6,191 nucleotides of DNA from Thermomicrobiales bacterium (GTDB lineage: Bacteria; Chloroflexota; Chloroflexia; Thermomicrobiales; UBA6265). Position 1 is the stretch's first letter; each line of letters starts with the position of its first letter. Below are positions 4,720 to 6,191 of the stretch, piece by piece. Made by a program: the position numbers and the translations under genes. Location of the stretch: the NCBI GenBank assembly GCA_030447145.1, contig JAUJLY010000191.1, positions 1-6,191 on the forward strand. Direction: 5' to 3'. The notes below the pieces were generated by a model. That model was not told the origin of the DNA. It made no database searches and worked only from the letters and a program-made list of their open reading frames with translations.

Positions 4720-6191
4720 TCCCGGTAGATCAGGAAACGCAGGTCGCTCCCACCAGCACAACCTCCCGGGTTCCCCCGGAAGAGCTGCCGGGATCGTTCA
4801 TTCGGCGCAGGGTTCCCTATCTCTTCTCGATCCGCTTCGGCCTCACGGCCTGGTATGCGGGGGTGCTCATCCTCACACTCGCGATCTCCGGCGTCGCGCT
4901 GCGCGCGATGCTCGTTCGCTCCCTCGAACAGGATGCCGAGACGCGGCTGATTGAGGCCGCACGGGACATCCGGGATATGACGTCGGAGCAATCGCTCAGC
5001 GCCAGTTCCCCTGGGGACATGAGTGAGGTCAGGTTGATCCTGCCGCCGGATTTCTCTGTCGAACCCATCCTCGCCACCGGGCTCTCGATCACCGTCATCA
5101 ACGCCAGCGGTACGGATACGCTGTATCGGGACGGCCCCCTCTCCAACCGTTGGCCGCACGAGCAGGACTACCGGGCCTACCTGAAGCTCCGGGAGCCGAC
5201 CTACTTCGTCCATGAAGTGTCCAACCAGTCAATCCGCGGTCTCGCGTACCCGATCCTGAGCCGCCAAGTGATAGATCCCGAGACTGGGCAGCGGCCTGTG
5301 ATCGGAGTGATATTTACTAGCGAGTACATTGAGACGGATAACCGCGTCGTCGCGCGGCTGAACCTGGTCTTGCTTGCCACCGGTCTCGCCGGAGTCGTCG
5401 TTGCGACGCTCGGTGGCTGGTTGCTGGCGGGGCGGGCACTCGCCCCGGTGAACCGCATCATCACGTCGGCCGATGACATCGCGAAAGGCAAGGGCGAGGT
5501 TTCATTGTCCCGACGCCTTGAGGTTCCACAGACCGGCGATGAGATTGCCCAGCTTGCCGAAACCTTCAATGACATGCTGGACCGGATCGAGGAAGCCTTC
5601 GCTGCCCAGCATCGCTTCGTGGGTGACGCTTCCCATGAGTTGCGAACACCGTTGACAGCGATCAAGGGGAACATCGATGTCCTCCGACGGCAGATAGCAT
5701 CCGGACGCGGAATGGATCCCATCGATATCTCCGATGCGCTTGCCGACGTCAGCCGGGAGACAGACAGGATGGGCCGCCTGGTGGATGATCTCCTCTCCCT
5801 CGCCCGTACCGACGCGGAGGGGTTCGGCTCGATTGTGAATCTGGATGCTGTTTCCCTGGATACCCTCGCCCGGGAAGCCATTCGCACCGCCGAAGTGCTT
5901 GTCAATGGCCAGGAGCTGGTTCTCAACGCACCGGTGCCGGTGATGGTTCATGGAGACGGGGACCGGTTGGTCCAGGTAATGCTGATTCTGCTCGACAATG
6001 CCCTGCGGCATACGGCTCCGGGTGGGAGGGTGACCCTCTCGATCTCAACGGCGATCGACCCGCACGACCACGTCACGTGTGCCTGCATCGACGTTGAAGA
6101 CACCGGCAAGGGCATCCCGGCGGAACACCTCCCACATCTCTTCGAACGCTTCTACCGCCCCGACATTGCGCTTACGCGTCCGGCAGGGGGG
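4716..6191 (+). CDS. Sensor histidine kinase (HAMP, HisKA, HATPase), 3' truncated by the window
   Basis: This is a membrane kinase that senses an unknown signal and phosphorylates the upstream-encoded regulator. The frame is open for 492 codons to the window end. A cytoplasmic N-terminus of about 40 residues precedes TM1 (about 43-62). An extracytoplasmic sensor region (about 63-214) has no family I recognise. TM2 is at about 217-238 and HAMP at about 239-292 (RALAPVNRIITSADDIAKG). The H box FVGDASHELRTPLT has H307 as phospho-acceptor. The N box is LLDNALRHT with N428, the G1 box is DVEDTGKGIP (about D462-P468), and the F box is LFERFYRPD (476-482). The window ends in a G run just before the expected G2 box (GxGLGL). 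The ATG at 4716 overlaps the regulator stop as ATGA, so the pair is translationally coupled. Confidence 0.94.
   Translation, partial: MIPVDQETQVAPTSTTSRVPPEELPGSFIRRRVPYLFSIRFGLTAWYAGVLILTLAISGVALRAMLVRSLEQDAETRLIEAARDIRDMTSEQSLSASSPGDMSEVRLILPPDFSVEPILATGLSITVINASGTDTLYRDGPLSNRWPHEQDYRAYLKLREPTYFVHEVSNQSIRGLAYPILSRQVIDPETGQRPVIGVIFTSEYIETDNRVVARLNLVLLATGLAGVVVATLGGWLLAGRALAPVNRIITSADDIAKGKGEVSLSRRLEVPQTGDEIAQLAETFNDMLDRIEEAFAAQHRFVGDASHELRTPLTAIKGNIDVLRRQIASGRGMDPIDISDALADVSRETDRMGRLVDDLLSLARTDAEGFGSIVNLDAVSLDTLAREAIRTAEVLVNGQELVLNAPVPVMVHGDGDRLVQVMLILLDNALRHTAPGGRVTLSISTAIDPHDHVTCACIDVEDTGKGIPAEHLPHLFERFYRPDIALTRPAGG

Noticed and set aside
3988..4761. 257-residue minus-strand frame over the response regulator
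   Set aside because: It mirrors a canonical receiver and winged-helix gene and has no recognisable domain of its own.
5201..5926. 241-residue minus-strand frame inside the histidine kinase
   Set aside because: The plus strand carries HAMP and HisKA motifs without interruption here. The opposite frame is Ser/Arg-rich and typical of GC-rich antisense openness.
1..6191. CRISPR array, tRNA or rRNA genes
   Set aside because: I saw no regularly spaced repeats, no cloverleaf-like segment and no rRNA-like sequence on either strand by eye.

Overview
The window looks like moderately GC-rich bacterial chromosome, most likely from the Chloroflexota, class Thermomicrobia (relatives of Sphaerobacter or Nitrolancea). 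That placement rests on protein style: a RimL-type acetyltransferase coupled to a divergent GNAT paralogue, a PRC-barrel/DUF2382 protein, and an OmpR-type two-component pair. It is an inference from memory of these families, not a database result.

Layout. (1) 1-1215, plus strand: the C-terminal two thirds or so of a large serine recombinase (end of the recombinase domain, zinc ribbon, coiled coil, long C-terminal tail). The catalytic domain lies outside the window. (2) 1216-1542: no convincing gene. It holds a 52-bp dyad-symmetric element at 1473-1524 that could be an attachment site or other protein-binding site. (3) 2301-1543, minus strand: a PRC-barrel plus DUF2382 protein whose reading frame is cut by a single in-frame TAG at 1797-1795. 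The frame after the stop is intact and still reads as DUF2382. (4) 3609-2436, minus strand: two GNAT-type acetyltransferase genes overlapping by 8 nt (ATGCGTGA). The second has the classic acetyl-CoA loop and the first has lost it. (5) 3610-3969: a divergent regulatory region and an unusually structured leader for the next operon. It contains 11-bp-phased direct repeats, a candidate promoter, a roughly 21-bp-paired hairpin, a 4-codon upstream ORF behind a perfect Shine-Dalgarno, and a stem that would cover the ribosome binding site of the response regulator. (6) 3970-4719, plus strand: an OmpR/PhoB-family response regulator. It overlaps by 4 nt (ATGA) the sensor histidine kinase gene at 4716-6191, which runs off the window just before its last ATP-binding (G2) box.

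How the parts relate. The histidine kinase and response regulator form one signalling pair made from one operon; the signal is unknown. The divergently oriented GNAT pair shares the upstream region with it, so the phased repeats there could control both sides. The PRC-barrel/DUF2382 protein has its own upstream region and a strong ribosome binding site. The recombinase is probably the edge of an integrated or formerly integrated element. The most interesting non-coding material is the 3690-3969 leader; the most interesting coding anomaly is the lone nonsense codon in the DUF2382 gene.
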